Assembly: GCF_003001675.1 (NCBI RefSeq) | Contig: NZ_PVYW01000027.1 | Coordinates: 61,922 to 125,921, forward strand | Length of the DNA: 64,000 bases | From: Cohnella sp. SGD-V74 | GTDB lineage: Bacteria > Bacillota > Bacilli > Paenibacillales > Paenibacillaceae | Direction of reading: 5' to 3' | Part shown: positions 50,655 through 59,881 of the stretch, piece after piece | How positions within the stretch are numbered: position 1 is the stretch's first letter | Layout of the letters: each line of letters begins with the position of its first letter | Notes under the pieces: model-generated | The model's database searches: none | What the model saw: the letters and a program-made list of their open reading frames with translations, nothing else | What the model was told of the DNA's origin: nothing | Program-made: the position numbers and the translations under genes

Positions 50655-50706
50655 GGGGCTGTCTCACAAGCGGGGGTGTTCGCTTGCTGAGACAGCTTCT
50701 TCATTT
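50655..50706. terminator. Bidirectional terminator between convergent genes
   Basis: GCTGTCTCA (50658-50666) pairs with TGAGACAGC (50688-50696), with CAAGCG/CGCTTG inside. T-rich sequence follows on the plus strand. It begins GGGGCTGTCTCA like the element at 37772. Confidence 0.75.
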
Positions 50707-52041
50707 TTTTCGGGGCAGCCCGATTCGAATGGTCGTCGTTCCGTTCTCCGGGCAGTAGCGGATGCTTAACGCGCCCTGGTAGAATTGAACCCGTTCCTGC
50801 ACGATGGCCAGCCCGAGACCGGAATGGCCGCTCTTCTTCGTCGTATATCCGGGCATCGTCATCATGCGCAGCTCCTCGTCGGTCAAAGCGCGTCCCCGGT
50901 TGCTGACCTCCAGCGCGAGCGTGTCGCCTTCGCTGCCGATCGTCAGGCGAACGTCCCGGCTGCCCGAAGGAAGCCGCTCGCTTTCCTCGAACGCGTTGTC
51001 GACGAGGTTGCCCATAATTTTCACGAGGTCGATCATTTTGACGAAAGCTTCGATCTCCAGACGGGCCGGAATATCGCAAGCGAACGGGATATCCCTCGCC
51101 TTCGCCTGCCCGGTCTTGCCGATGACGAACGCGGCCAGCGCCGGGGAGGAATGATCGAACACCGGGGCGACGGCGTGGGCTTCTTTGGCCAACTCGTCCA
51201 TGTAGCTTTTGAGCTGTTGAATTTTGTTCATCTGCAGCATGGACGACATCACCTGCATATGGTTCAGGAAATCGTGCCGATGGCCGCGAATGACGGTGAA
51301 CATCTGCCCGATCTCCTCCGCGTAGACGTCGCGGGTTTGCACGATCGCTTCCTCCCGAATGCGGACGAACAGGCGCAGCATGTAGAAGATCGAGCAGAAG
51401 GTCAGCAGCACGAGCGCATAGACGGTCCAGTTGTACGGGGCTTCGGAGAAGCCGCGCTTGCCCTTCTCCATGCCGATGGAGAACAGCAGGCCAAGCACGA
51501 AGAGCTGCACGATCGTCAGCAGCAGCACCTCCTTCATTCGGGATTGTTGGATATCCAGCAAATACTGGTATAATCGATGAAGGAAGGGGAAGCTGCGCTT
51601 CTCCAAGTAGAACGCCAACAGACCGAGAGCGACTCCGAGCGGAACGTATACCGAATGAAGAACGGCCGGGTAATGGGCGATGACGTCCTTGCGGTCGGTC
51701 ATCCCGTGCAGAACCTGGATCAGCGCTCCTCCGACGATGTCCGTCAGGAAGCTGACCGCGGTATAGGTTACGAAAAGCAGCAGCACGCTTCTGGCGCCGA
51801 GCTTCCTGAAGACGGCGTACAGAGCGGCCAGCGCGATGCAGGTCGAAGTCAGAGCGTGAACCGGCGCCGACACGAACCAGTAGTCGAGATCGCCGAGGAT
51901 CGAGCTCGCGACGGCGAACAGGACGAGCTTGCGGGCATGGCGGCTCGGCCCGAGGCCGGCAACCGCGAAGACGAGCCAAATGCGAACGAGAGCCTGAGGG
52001 ATGGACAGGCCGATGACGAGCTGTAGGTAGGAAAGCAGCAT
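50701..52041 (-). CDS. Membrane sensor histidine kinase of the SpoOB/GHKL type
   Basis: 446 residues. Six or seven membrane helices fill the first 225 residues with no large extracellular loop. The phospho-acceptor is in GHRHDFLNHMQVM (His-x-x-x-Asn form, as in Spo0B-like and peptide-sensing kinases). The ATP-binding domain shows NLVDNAFEE (N box) and KSGHSGLGLAIV (G box). No response regulator is adjacent. AAGGAGG lies about ten bases before ATG 52041. The promoter contains four GTCGA repeats at 10-bp spacing, so Spo0A is a likely regulator. Confidence 0.88.
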   Translation of the reverse strand: MLLSYLQLVIGLSIPQALVRIWLVFAVAGLGPSRHARKLVLFAVASSILGDLDYWFVSAPVHALTSTCIALAALYAVFRKLGARSVLLLFVTYTAVSFLTDIVGGALIQVLHGMTDRKDVIAHYPAVLHSVYVPLGVALGLLAFYLEKRSFPFLHRLYQYLLDIQQSRMKEVLLLTIVQLFVLGLLFSIGMEKGKRGFSEAPYNWTVYALVLLTFCSIFYMLRLFVRIREEAIVQTRDVYAEEIGQMFTVIRGHRHDFLNHMQVMSSMLQMNKIQQLKSYMDELAKEAHAVAPVFDHSSPALAAFVIGKTGQAKARDIPFACDIPARLEIEAFVKMIDLVKIMGNLVDNAFEESERLPSGSRDVRLTIGSEGDTLALEVSNRGRALTDEELRMMTMPGYTTKKSGHSGLGLAIVQERVQFYQGALSIRYCPENGTTTIRIGLPRKK

Positions 52042-52065
52042 ACCGGCAGAAATCCTCCTTAAGAC

Positions 52066-52102
52066 TGTCGAATAACGTCGATTGTGGTCGACCTATGTCG
52101 AT
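52066..52102. promoter_or_regulatory. Spo0A-box array, four repeats at 10-bp period
   Basis: GTCGA occurs at 52067, 52077, 52087 and 52097. The first is a perfect 0A box (TGTCGAA, 52066-52072), and the fourth is TGTCGAT. The known tandem 0A boxes before abrB have the same 10-bp period. Here the array lies just downstream of the kinase start on the minus strand, an arrangement that represses at abrB. Confidence 0.65.
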
Positions 52103-52108
52103 ATGCCT

Positions 52109-52136
52109 ATTGTACTACTTTGCCGTTCGTTGGCAA
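52109..52136 (-). promoter_or_regulatory. SigA-type promoter of the histidine kinase
   Basis: On the minus strand TTGCCA (52131-52136), 16 bases, TACAAT (52109-52114). The expected start near 52102 falls at the edge of the Spo0A-box array. Confidence 0.6.
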
Positions 52137-52201
52137 GCGATGGAAGCGATCTCTATTCAGATTTTATATGTGCTTAACATTGGAGCGGAAGGAGCCGGGG
52201 G

Positions 52202-53545
52202 ATGTCCAGAAACGACAATCATCCGAACGAGCCGACGAAGCATGAGCTGCTTCTGCAATACATTCGCGATCTGCCGATCGGCACGAAAATACCGGTGCGC
52301 CAGATGGCCAAAGACAAGGAAGTATCCGAAGGAACGGCCTACCGGGCGCTGAAGGAAGCCGAGCAGCTCGGGCTTGTCAGCACGAAGGAGCGGATCGGCA
52401 CCGTCCGCGTGGACAAGAAGAGGCGCGGGAACCCCGAGCAGCTCACGTTCGCCGAAGTGCTGGAGATCGTGCAGGGCAGTCTGCTCGGCGGAGAGGCGGG
52501 CTTGGACAAGACGCTGCACAAGTTCGTCATCGGCGCGATGGAGATCGGCGAGATGGCCGGCTATATCGACGCGGGCAGCCTGCTGATCGTCGGCAACCGG
52601 GAGAACGCGCACCGGATCGCGCTCCAGCAGGGAGCGGGAGTTCTCGTGACGGGGGGATTCGGGACGAGCGAGGAAGTGAGGAAGCTGGCCAACGAGAGGA
52701 AGCTGCCGATTCTCACTTGCCGGCACGATACGTTTACCGTCGCTTCGATGATCAACCGGGCGATGTACGACCAGCTTATCAAGCGCAAAATCATGATCAT
52801 CGCCGACTTGATGGAGCCCTCGGCCCGGAGCGGGGCGCTGAAGATGTCTTCCACCGTCGCCGACTTCGTGAAGCTGAGCGAGCAGACGGGAAGCAGCCGC
52901 TTTCCCGTCACGGACGAGTGGAACCGCGTTGTCGGCATGATTACGTTCAAGGACGTCTCCGGCTCTCCGACGAATCAGACGCTCGACAAGCTGATGACGA
53001 GAAGGCCGATGACGGTTACGCTGAACACGCCGGTTGCGTCCGCCGCCCATCGGATGGTGTCGGAAGGCATTGAACTGCTGCCCGTCGTGGACCGGCAGCG
53101 GAAGCTGGTCGGCGCGATCAATCGGGGCGAGGTGCTGCGCGCGATGCAGTTCGCGAACCGCCCGGCCCATCTGGGCGAGACGTTCGACGCGCTCATGTGG
53201 GGGGGCTTCGCGGAGCAGCGGGACGCGGAGAACAGGCTCCAGTATACGGGACTGGCCACGCCGCAAATGTCGGGGCCGATCGGCACGATCTCCGAAGGCG
53301 TGCTGACGTCGCTCATGCAGCAGGCGGCCAGCCGGGCCGTCGAGGAGCTGAGAAGAAGGGAACACGTGCTGGATAACATGACGACGTACTTCCTGCGCAC
53401 CGTGCCGGTGGACGCGAGCATCTCGATCGTTCCCCGGATCATCGAGGCGAGCAGAAGGTACGTGAAGGTGGAGGTGGAGGCGATGCTGGACGGCGACGTC
53501 GTCGCCAAAGCGATGCTGACCGCCCAGACGATCGATCCGTCTTGA
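52202..53545 (+). CDS. ytoI: YtoI-type regulator with DRTGG, CBS and thioesterase-like domains
   Basis: 447 residues in family order: a winged-helix head (KHELLLQYIRDLPIGTKIPVRQMAK, recognition part VSEGTAYRALKEAEQ); DRTGG domain at about 75-195; two CBS motifs at about 200-315 (MTRRPMTVTLNTPVASAAHRM pattern); and a hot-dog thioesterase-like end. CBS pairs usually sense adenine nucleotides, and DRTGG is often found with them, so a nucleotide-responsive transcription factor is likely. In B. subtilis ytoI sits upstream of ytpI and dnaE, as here. ATG 52202 follows GGAAGGAG. Confidence 0.88.
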   Translation: MSRNDNHPNEPTKHELLLQYIRDLPIGTKIPVRQMAKDKEVSEGTAYRALKEAEQLGLVSTKERIGTVRVDKKRRGNPEQLTFAEVLEIVQGSLLGGEAGLDKTLHKFVIGAMEIGEMAGYIDAGSLLIVGNRENAHRIALQQGAGVLVTGGFGTSEEVRKLANERKLPILTCRHDTFTVASMINRAMYDQLIKRKIMIIADLMEPSARSGALKMSSTVADFVKLSEQTGSSRFPVTDEWNRVVGMITFKDVSGSPTNQTLDKLMTRRPMTVTLNTPVASAAHRMVSEGIELLPVVDRQRKLVGAINRGEVLRAMQFANRPAHLGETFDALMWGGFAEQRDAENRLQYTGLATPQMSGPIGTISEGVLTSLMQQAASRAVEELRRREHVLDNMTTYFLRTVPVDASISIVPRIIEASRRYVKVEVEAMLDGDVVAKAMLTAQTIDPS

Positions 53546-53554
53546 TTCGCCGGT

Positions 53555-53854
53555 TTACTGGCGCATCAGTCGGGAGAAGTGGGAATGGTTGCGCAGGCCC
53601 GCGAACAGATTGAACAGGCCGAGCAGGAGGAACACGGCGCCGACCACGACTCTTACGGAAGAGCCGGGGAACATGAACATCTGAATGATGGCGATGAAGA
53701 TCAGCATCAGCCCCATGCTGATGTTCATTCGCGAAGCGTACAGGCCGCGAAGGCGCCCGTCGCTTGTGCGGCGGGAACGGACGCTGTACAGCGCGGAGAA
53801 CAGGACCGTGACGACGACCAGTATTCCGAATAACCATTGAAGCACGTTGACCAT
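53555..53854 (-). CDS. ytpI: YtpI-family small membrane protein
   Basis: 99 residues with three hydrophobic segments (about 5-22, 46-63 and 70-86). NISMGLMLIFIAIIQMFMFPGS is the family core. Function unknown. In B. subtilis it neighbours ytoI; here it points toward ytoI with only nine bases between the stops, leaving no room for a terminator. Confidence 0.8.
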   Translation of the reverse strand: MVNVLQWLFGILVVVTVLFSALYSVRSRRTSDGRLRGLYASRMNISMGLMLIFIAIIQMFMFPGSSVRVVVGAVFLLLGLFNLFAGLRNHSHFSRLMRQ

Positions 53855-54024
53855 GTCGAAGAAGCAGCTCCTTTTGAACGTTGCGATGCGGGCATGAGTA
53901 AGCGAGTCGGAATCACCCGCGTAAACGTCACCCCCGCCGGCCCCGCGGACAGCGCAAGCCGTTTATGCATGTATTGTACCATAAAATAGGCGCATCTTCC
54001 GATACGCCCGGGCGGGGAGAGCGG

Positions 54025-54525
54025 CTATTTGCCGATCAAGTGCTTCTTGGCTTCGACCCACACCTGAAGCACGCCGTCGACGACAAGCATCGTGCGGATC
54101 GTCACATCGTAGTCCTGGCCTTCGATCTGGTCGTACACCTTCGAATTGAGCAGCTTCCTCGCGAAGGTGGAGTCGGTGTTGATCATGTAGATGCTTCGAC
54201 CGATGAAGATGTCCAGATCCTCCTTCAGCCGCTTCTTAAGCTCCTTTTCCGTCAAAATATCGATCGCTTCCGCGTCGCTCGGCTCGTGAATGAAGATGGT
54301 CACGATGCTGCGTATGACGTTTTCCTTCCGTACCTGATGCGCCATCTCCAAATCTTTTCGCAACGAGTCGACTTGATCCTTGAGCTCGTAGTTTTGCAGA
54401 ATGATCTGGTCGACGATATTGTTCTTGAGCGCGCTGTAGACGGCGCTGCCCACGATCATGCCGCACACGAAGAACGCCGTAACCTGCATGAACTTCTGGA
54501 ACCGGTCGAACGAGGGGACCCGCAT
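54025..54525 (-). CDS. ytrI: Sporulation protein YtrI
   Basis: 166 residues: one N-terminal membrane helix (FMQVTAFFVCGMIVGSAVYS), a coiled coil (ELKDQVDSLRKDLEMAHQVR) and an alpha/beta end. YtrI and YtrH are needed for full sporulation in B. subtilis and act in the mother cell. The gene lies nine bases after ytrH in one minus-strand unit, divergent from dnaE. Confidence 0.87.
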   Translation of the reverse strand: MRVPSFDRFQKFMQVTAFFVCGMIVGSAVYSALKNNIVDQIILQNYELKDQVDSLRKDLEMAHQVRKENVIRSIVTIFIHEPSDAEAIDILTEKELKKRLKEDLDIFIGRSIYMINTDSTFARKLLNSKVYDQIEGQDYDVTIRTMLVVDGVLQVWVEAKKHLIGK

Positions 54526-54534
54526 GGCCGCTCG

Positions 54535-54861
54535 TCACCCCCCGTTGTTGTGCAGCCATTGAATGAGCTCGACGCCCATGTGCGCGCCGAGGAAAGCGAA
54601 CAGGATGTACCCGATCTGCTGCATGGCGGGGGAGAGGTAGCCGACCAGCACGTGGGACTCGATGACCCGGATCGGATCGATCGTGCCGCCCACGGCGGCG
54701 ACGAGCGCCCATATTTTCAGGTTGCTGGCTACCTGCAGCATCTTTTCCTTGGGCGGAGTGAACAGGAATACCGACCCCATTCCCGCCAGCAGCGCCCCTC
54801 CGAGCACGACCCCGAACGCGATGAAGAAGCTGAAAGCCGCTTTCGTGAAAAACTCGTCCAT
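54535..54861 (-). CDS. ytrH: Sporulation protein YtrH
   Basis: 108 residues with three hydrophobic helices (about 10-34, 44-62 and 78-98). KAAFSFFIAFGVVLGGALL and GTIDPIRVIESHVLVGYLSP fit the family. ATG 54861 is six bases from TAGGGGG; ATG 54867 abuts it. First gene of the ytrH-ytrI unit. Confidence 0.85.
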   Translation of the reverse strand: MDEFFTKAAFSFFIAFGVVLGGALLAGMGSVFLFTPPKEKMLQVASNLKIWALVAAVGGTIDPIRVIESHVLVGYLSPAMQQIGYILFAFLGAHMGVELIQWLHNNGG

Positions 54862-55020
54862 GTCCATCCCCCTAAGCGCGTCCGCACGCGGCGATTCGCG
54901 GTTGATTCTTCTCTATCATATCTATGGGACTGGCCCGGCCGCTTATGATACAATAATAATCATGAAGGTTCGAACGTGTGTTTGGGAGAGAACCGACTTC
55001 GGAAAAAGAGGGGGATCATC

Positions 55021-58000
55021 ATGTGCGATTTCGTCCACCTTCACGTTCATAGTGAGTACAGCCTGCTGGACGGCGCCGCCCGGATCAAGGAGATGGCGGC
55101 CAAGGCGGCGGAGCTCGGCATGACCTCGCTGGCCTTGACAGACCATGGCGTGATGTACGGCGCCGTTCCTTTCTATAAGGCGTGCCTGGAGCGCGGCATC
55201 AAGCCGATCATCGGCATGGAGGCCTACATCACGGCCGGCTCCAGGCACGACAAGCAGTCGCGCAAGGAGCAGCCGACCTATCATTTGACGCTGCTGGCGA
55301 AGAACGAGACGGGCTACCGCAACCTGATGAAGCTGACGACGATCGGCCATCTGGAAGGCTTCTATTATCGGCCGCGCATCGATTTCGAAGCGCTGTCGGC
55401 CCATGCCGAGGGCGTTATCTGCCTGAGCGGCTGCATGAGCAGCGAGCTGTCCAAGCGGCTGGAGGCCGACGACTACGACGCGGCGAAGGAACTGGCGCTG
55501 CGCTACCGCGCGCTGTTCGGGGAAAACTATTACCTGGAGATCCAGGACCACGGCATTCTCGAGCAGAAGAAGATTACCGTCGGGGTCATCCGGCTGTCGG
55601 AGGAATTGGGCATTCCGCTCGTCGCGACCAACGACTCGCACTATATTTGCGAAGAGGATCATTCCTTGCAGGACGTGCTGCTGTGCATCGGCACGGGCAA
55701 GACGATGGACGACCCGGAACGGTTCAAGATCGCGACCGATCAACTGTATATGAAGAGCGGCGAAGAGATGTCGGCGCTGTTCCGGCACGTGCCGGAGGCG
55801 CTCGCCAACACGGTCCGAATCGCCGAGAGCTGCACACTGGAGCTGGAGTTCGGGCGGCATATTCTGCCCGAATTTGCTCCGCTGCCGGAAGGCAAGACGG
55901 CTGGGCGGTATTTGGCCGAGCTGTGCGATCGCGGCCTGCGGGCGCGTTACGAGGGGACGTCCGAATGGGCGGACGCGGCTTTCCGCGCCGCGGCGGAGGA
56001 ACGGCTCGGCTACGAGCTGCGCGTTATCGGGGAGATGGGGTTCGACGATTATTTCCTGGTCGTATGGGACTTCATCCGGTTCGCGCACGAGAACGGCATC
56101 GTCACCGGGCCGGGGCGCGGTTCGGCGGCGGGCAGCCTCGTGGCGTACGCCCTGAACATTACCGACGTCGACCCGCTGAGGCACAAGCTGTTGTTCGAGC
56201 GGTTTCTGAACCCGGAGCGCGTGACGATGCCCGACATCGACATCGATTTCAGCGACGAGCGGAGAGACGAGGTCATCCGCTACGTCGTCGAGAAGTACGG
56301 GGCGGAGCACGTCGCGCAGATCATTACGTTCGGAACGCTGGCCGCCCGGGCGGCCGTCCGGGACGTCGGCCGCGTCATGAACTTGCCGTACGGGGACGTA
56401 GACAAGGCCGCCAAGCTCATTCCCGGCATGCCGGGAATGTCGATCGAGCGGGCGATGCGCGAGAGCTCGGAGTTCAAGGCGCTGGCGGAAGGAGCCGGCG
56501 AGGCGAGCCGCTTGATCGCGATGGCTCGCAGGGTGGAGGGGATGCCCCGCCACGCCTCCACGCACGCGGCCGGCGTCGTCATCTCCTCCGACCCTCTGAC
56601 GGACTATGTGCCGCTGCAGGAGGGCACGGGAGGCGTGCCGCTGACGCAGTATTCGATGGAGCACCTCGAAGCGGTCGGCCTGCTGAAGATGGATTTCCTC
56701 GGGCTGCGGACGCTGTCGATCATCGAGAGGTCGCTCGCGTCGATCCGCGAGCAGACCGGACGGGAGCTGCGCTGGCAGGACGTGCCTTACGACGATCCGG
56801 CGACCTACGAGCTGATGGGCCGCGGGGAGACGACGGGCATCTTCCAGCTCGAGTCCACGGGCATGCGCCGCGTGCTCAAGGAGATGAAGCCGTCCTCGTT
56901 CGAGGACATCGTCTCCGCGGTCGCGCTGTACCGGCCCGGTCCGATGGAGTTCATTCCGCAGTTTATCCGCGCCAAGCACGGCTTGGTGGAGGTGGAGTAT
57001 CCCCACCCCAACCTGAAGGAGATTCTCGCCGATACGTACGGCATTATCGTCTATCAGGAACAGATCATGCAGATCGCCTCGGTGATGGCCGGATTTTCTC
57101 TGGGTCAGGCGGATTTGCTGAGGCGAGCCGTCGGCAAGAAGAAGCGGGAGGTGCTGGACGAGCAGCGGAAGCATTTCGTTGCGGGCAGCCTGAAGCTGGG
57201 ATACAGCGAGCAGGAAGCGAACGGCGTATACGATCTGATCGTCCGGTTCGCCGATTACGGCTTCTGCCGCGCGCACGCCGCCGCCTACGCGGTGCTTGCC
57301 TTCCAGACCGCTTATCTGAAAGCCCACTACCCGGTCGCCTTCATGGCTTCGATGCTGACGGCGGTCGTCGGCAACCAGAGGAAGACGGCGGAATACGTGG
57401 ACGAATGCCGCAGAATGGGCATTGCCGTGCTTAAGCCCGACGTGAACGAGAGCGGCGTGCTGTTTACCCCGGTCGCCTTCGGCGAGGGGGGCGGCGCGAT
57501 CCGCTTCGGGCTCGCGGGCGTGAAGAACGTCGGCACGCAGGCGATCGAGAGCATTATGCGCGAGCGGGGGGAGAGACCCTACGAGAGCTTGAGCGACTTC
57601 TGCCGCCGCGTCGACCCGCGCGCGTGCAACAAGCGCGTCATCGAGTCGCTCGTGCAGGCGGGAGCGCTCGAGTCGATGCCGGGTCACCGCGCCCAGCAGC
57701 TCGCCGCGCTCGAGCCGACGGTCGCGGCCGCGGCGCTCTGGCGCAAGGAGCGGGAGGAGCTGCAGATCGAGCTGTTCGACTTCGAGGAGACGCCGAACTG
57801 GAACGTAGAGCTGCCGGCCGTTCCGGCCTATTCGCAGACGCAGATGCTGGAGCTGGAGCGGGATCTGATGGGGCTCTACCTGTCCGGTCACCCGCTGGAC
57901 GCTTACGATGAGCTGATGGAGGAGCTGAAGGTCGAGCGGCTCGTCGATATCGCCGAGCTGCCGGACGGGGCGACGGCGTTCACGGCGGGCATGATCGTCT

Positions 58001-58668
58001 CGATGAAGCCGTTCGTCACGCGCAAGGGCCAGGCGATGGCGTTCCTGGAGATCGAAGACCGGATCATGGGGACGGAGCTGGTCGCCTTCCCGTCCGCATG
58101 GGCCAAGGCGTCCTCCTTCGTCAAGAAAGGCTCGCTCGTCTTCGTGCGGGCCAAGGTGCAGCACGGGGACGAAGATTACAAGCTGCTGGCGGACGACATC
58201 CTGCCGCTGGACGCCGACGACTTGAAGGCCCAGGCGGAGAGGCTGCGGCGGCTCTCTTCCGGCGGGAGAAGCGGCGGCGCGGGAGGGGGCGGCTACTCCG
58301 GCAGAGGCGGCGACAGAGCGGCGCCTGCCGGGGCGGCCGCGAGCAAGCCGGCATCGGGAACCGCGGCCTCCTCGGCGAGAGCCAGGGCCGTGTCCGAGGC
58401 CGCTCCTGCTCCTGCTGCGGCTGCATCGGCGGCCTTGGAGCAGCAGCGCGTCTACATTCTCATCGACGCGGAGCACGAGAAGCCCGCGACGCTCATCCGC
58501 CTCAAGCTGCTGCTGAAGGCGCATCCCGGCAAGCTGCCGACGATTCTTCGCTACGAGAAGGATCGCCGCACGGTAGCCTTGAGCGATGAATATTACGTCG
58601 ATCCGAAACCCGCGCTTGTCGAGGAGTTGGAGCAATTGCTGGGGAAAGACAGAGTAAGAGTCAAGTAA
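55021..58668 (+). CDS. dnaE: DNA polymerase III alpha subunit DnaE
   Basis: 1215 residues. PHP domain first (HLHVHSEYSLLDGAARI); polymerase core with catalytic PDIDIDFSDERRDEVI (about 403-418) and GRGSAAGSLVAYAL; helix-hairpin-helix region (FCRAHAAAYAVLAFQTAYLK); OB fold near 985-1070 (GMIVSMKPFVTRKGQAMAF). A Gly/Ala/Ser-rich linker (about 1085-1140) separates the last domain. In Bacillales DnaE extends primers, mainly on the lagging strand, before PolC takes over. ATG 55021 has GAGGGGG seven bases upstream. The long antisense frame opposite is a codon-bias shadow. Confidence 0.97.
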   Translation: MCDFVHLHVHSEYSLLDGAARIKEMAAKAAELGMTSLALTDHGVMYGAVPFYKACLERGIKPIIGMEAYITAGSRHDKQSRKEQPTYHLTLLAKNETGYRNLMKLTTIGHLEGFYYRPRIDFEALSAHAEGVICLSGCMSSELSKRLEADDYDAAKELALRYRALFGENYYLEIQDHGILEQKKITVGVIRLSEELGIPLVATNDSHYICEEDHSLQDVLLCIGTGKTMDDPERFKIATDQLYMKSGEEMSALFRHVPEALANTVRIAESCTLELEFGRHILPEFAPLPEGKTAGRYLAELCDRGLRARYEGTSEWADAAFRAAAEERLGYELRVIGEMGFDDYFLVVWDFIRFAHENGIVTGPGRGSAAGSLVAYALNITDVDPLRHKLLFERFLNPERVTMPDIDIDFSDERRDEVIRYVVEKYGAEHVAQIITFGTLAARAAVRDVGRVMNLPYGDVDKAAKLIPGMPGMSIERAMRESSEFKALAEGAGEASRLIAMARRVEGMPRHASTHAAGVVISSDPLTDYVPLQEGTGGVPLTQYSMEHLEAVGLLKMDFLGLRTLSIIERSLASIREQTGRELRWQDVPYDDPATYELMGRGETTGIFQLESTGMRRVLKEMKPSSFEDIVSAVALYRPGPMEFIPQFIRAKHGLVEVEYPHPNLKEILADTYGIIVYQEQIMQIASVMAGFSLGQADLLRRAVGKKKREVLDEQRKHFVAGSLKLGYSEQEANGVYDLIVRFADYGFCRAHAAAYAVLAFQTAYLKAHYPVAFMASMLTAVVGNQRKTAEYVDECRRMGIAVLKPDVNESGVLFTPVAFGEGGGAIRFGLAGVKNVGTQAIESIMRERGERPYESLSDFCRRVDPRACNKRVIESLVQAGALESMPGHRAQQLAALEPTVAAAALWRKEREELQIELFDFEETPNWNVELPAVPAYSQTQMLELERDLMGLYLSGHPLDAYDELMEELKVERLVDIAELPDGATAFTAGMIVSMKPFVTRKGQAMAFLEIEDRIMGTELVAFPSAWAKASSFVKKGSLVFVRAKVQHGDEDYKLLADDILPLDADDLKAQAERLRRLSSGGRSGGAGGGGYSGRGGDRAAPAGAAASKPASGTAASSARARAVSEAAPAPAAAASAALEQQRVYILIDAEHEKPATLIRLKLLLKAHPGKLPTILRYEKDRRTVALSDEYYVDPKPALVEELEQLLGKDRVRVK

Positions 58669-58713
58669 CGTCAACGCATACCCTACAATTTATACCCCGA
58701 TGGAGGAATCGAC

Positions 58714-59457
58714 GTGGCATTATTTCAGAGCAGTTTCTTTTCCGAATCGTTGGAAATTTCGGCTTCCATGAACGTAATCATCCCGCAAGGGGAGAAGCGC
58801 AGACCGCTGAAGACGCTGTATTTGCTGCACGGCTTGTCGGACGACCATACGACCTGGTGCCGGAGAACGTCGATCGAGCGTTACGCGGAAGAGTACGGGC
58901 TCGCCGTCGTCATGCCGGCCGTCAACCGCAGCTTCTATGCGGACATGGCGCACGGAGCGAAGTATTGGACGTTCGTCAGCGAGGAGCTTCCGCGCCTGGC
59001 GCGTTCGTTCTTCCCGCTGTCGGAGCGCAGGGAGGACAACTTCGCGGCAGGGCTTTCGATGGGCGGGTACGGCGCGTTTAAGCTCGGCCTCTCGCATCCG
59101 GACCGTTATGCGGCCGTAGCCAGCCTCTCCGGCGCCGTGGACGTGAACCGTCTCGTCGCGGAAGACTTCGGAGGAGACATTCGCAACATCGTCGGAGATC
59201 CGGCTTCCGTACCGGGCTCGTCCATCGATCTGTTCGCTTTGGCGGAGCGGGTCGCGGGCCGGCCGGGCGCTCCGCTTCTCTATCAATGCTGCGGCACGGA
59301 GGATTTCCTGTACGAGGACAACGTGCGCTTCCGCGAGCATTGCCGAGGGCTCGGGCTTCCGCTCACCTACGAGGAAGAGCCGGGAACCCACGAATGGGGC
59401 TACTGGGATCTTAAAATCCGGAGAGTGCTGAGCTGGCTCCCTCTGCAAGCTGATTGA
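58714..59457 (+). CDS. EstA/FrmB-type esterase
   Basis: 247-residue alpha/beta hydrolase. YLLHGLSDDHTTW provides the oxyanion-hole region, GLSMGGYGAFKL the nucleophilic Ser (GxSxG), EDFLYEDN the Asp and EPGTHEWGYWD the His. Members hydrolyse short acyl esters or S-formyl thiols; which one cannot be told. No signal peptide. GTG 58714 lies behind TGGAGG, 45 bases after dnaE. It ends with a small terminator. Confidence 0.88.
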   Translation: MALFQSSFFSESLEISASMNVIIPQGEKRRPLKTLYLLHGLSDDHTTWCRRTSIERYAEEYGLAVVMPAVNRSFYADMAHGAKYWTFVSEELPRLARSFFPLSERREDNFAAGLSMGGYGAFKLGLSHPDRYAAVASLSGAVDVNRLVAEDFGGDIRNIVGDPASVPGSSIDLFALAERVAGRPGAPLLYQCCGTEDFLYEDNVRFREHCRGLGLPLTYEEEPGTHEWGYWDLKIRRVLSWLPLQAD

Positions 59458-59477
59458 CCGACAATCGGCTTTCTTTT
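59449..59477 (+). terminator. Terminator of the esterase gene
   Basis: GCTGATTG (59449-59456) pairs with CAATCGGC (59462-59469), followed by TTTCTTTT. The stem overlaps the stop codon. Confidence 0.6.
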
Positions 59478-59599
59478 GCGGGCGCGTAGCCTCGGACTGC
59501 CGCTTCTCGGTTGCTAGTCTTGCGGAATCTGTGCTATGATTTCCATATTGCCTGTCTTCGTTTTTCATTGAACGATTAAGAAATTGGGGGTACCGCATC

Positions 59600-59788
59600 A
59601 TGTGGACGGTCATCTACATCGCGCCGACCGCTAAGATCGCCGACAGAATTCAGAAGCGACTTACCGATGAAGGGTTTCTCGTACAAGTACGCCCCATAAA
59701 CCTAACGAAACCGCAATATGAAATATTGGTTCCATCCGGCGAGGTGCGGGAAGTGCAAGAGGTATTAGGAAGCATTCTGCACCTGTAA
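59600..59788 (+). CDS. DUF2007-like small protein
   Basis: 62 residues with a ferredoxin-like single-domain pattern: VIYIAPTAKIADRIQKRL, then EGFLVQVRPI and QYEILVPSGEVREVQEVL. This beta-alpha-beta form resembles DUF2007/GlnB-like signal-transduction modules; homologues beside accD in Paenibacillaceae are, as I recall, often mislabelled glutamate decarboxylase. No catalytic residue is visible. The ribosome site is weak (TTGGGGG). It may be a small regulator of fatty acid synthesis, given its place before accDA; this is inference. Confidence 0.75.
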   Translation: MWTVIYIAPTAKIADRIQKRLTDEGFLVQVRPINLTKPQYEILVPSGEVREVQEVLGSILHL

Positions 59789-59881
59789 TCCAGTACGATA
59801 CCCATAGAGGTTGTTCGAACGGTCCGGCATCCGGGCTTCTCGAACGCGGGCCCCGTCATTTATCGCTTGTGAGGTGTCGCT

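Noticed and set aside
54943..58674. 1243-codon minus-strand ORF opposite dnaE
   Set aside because: Low-complexity Arg/Leu/His-rich product, a GC-bias shadow of a well-identified essential gene.
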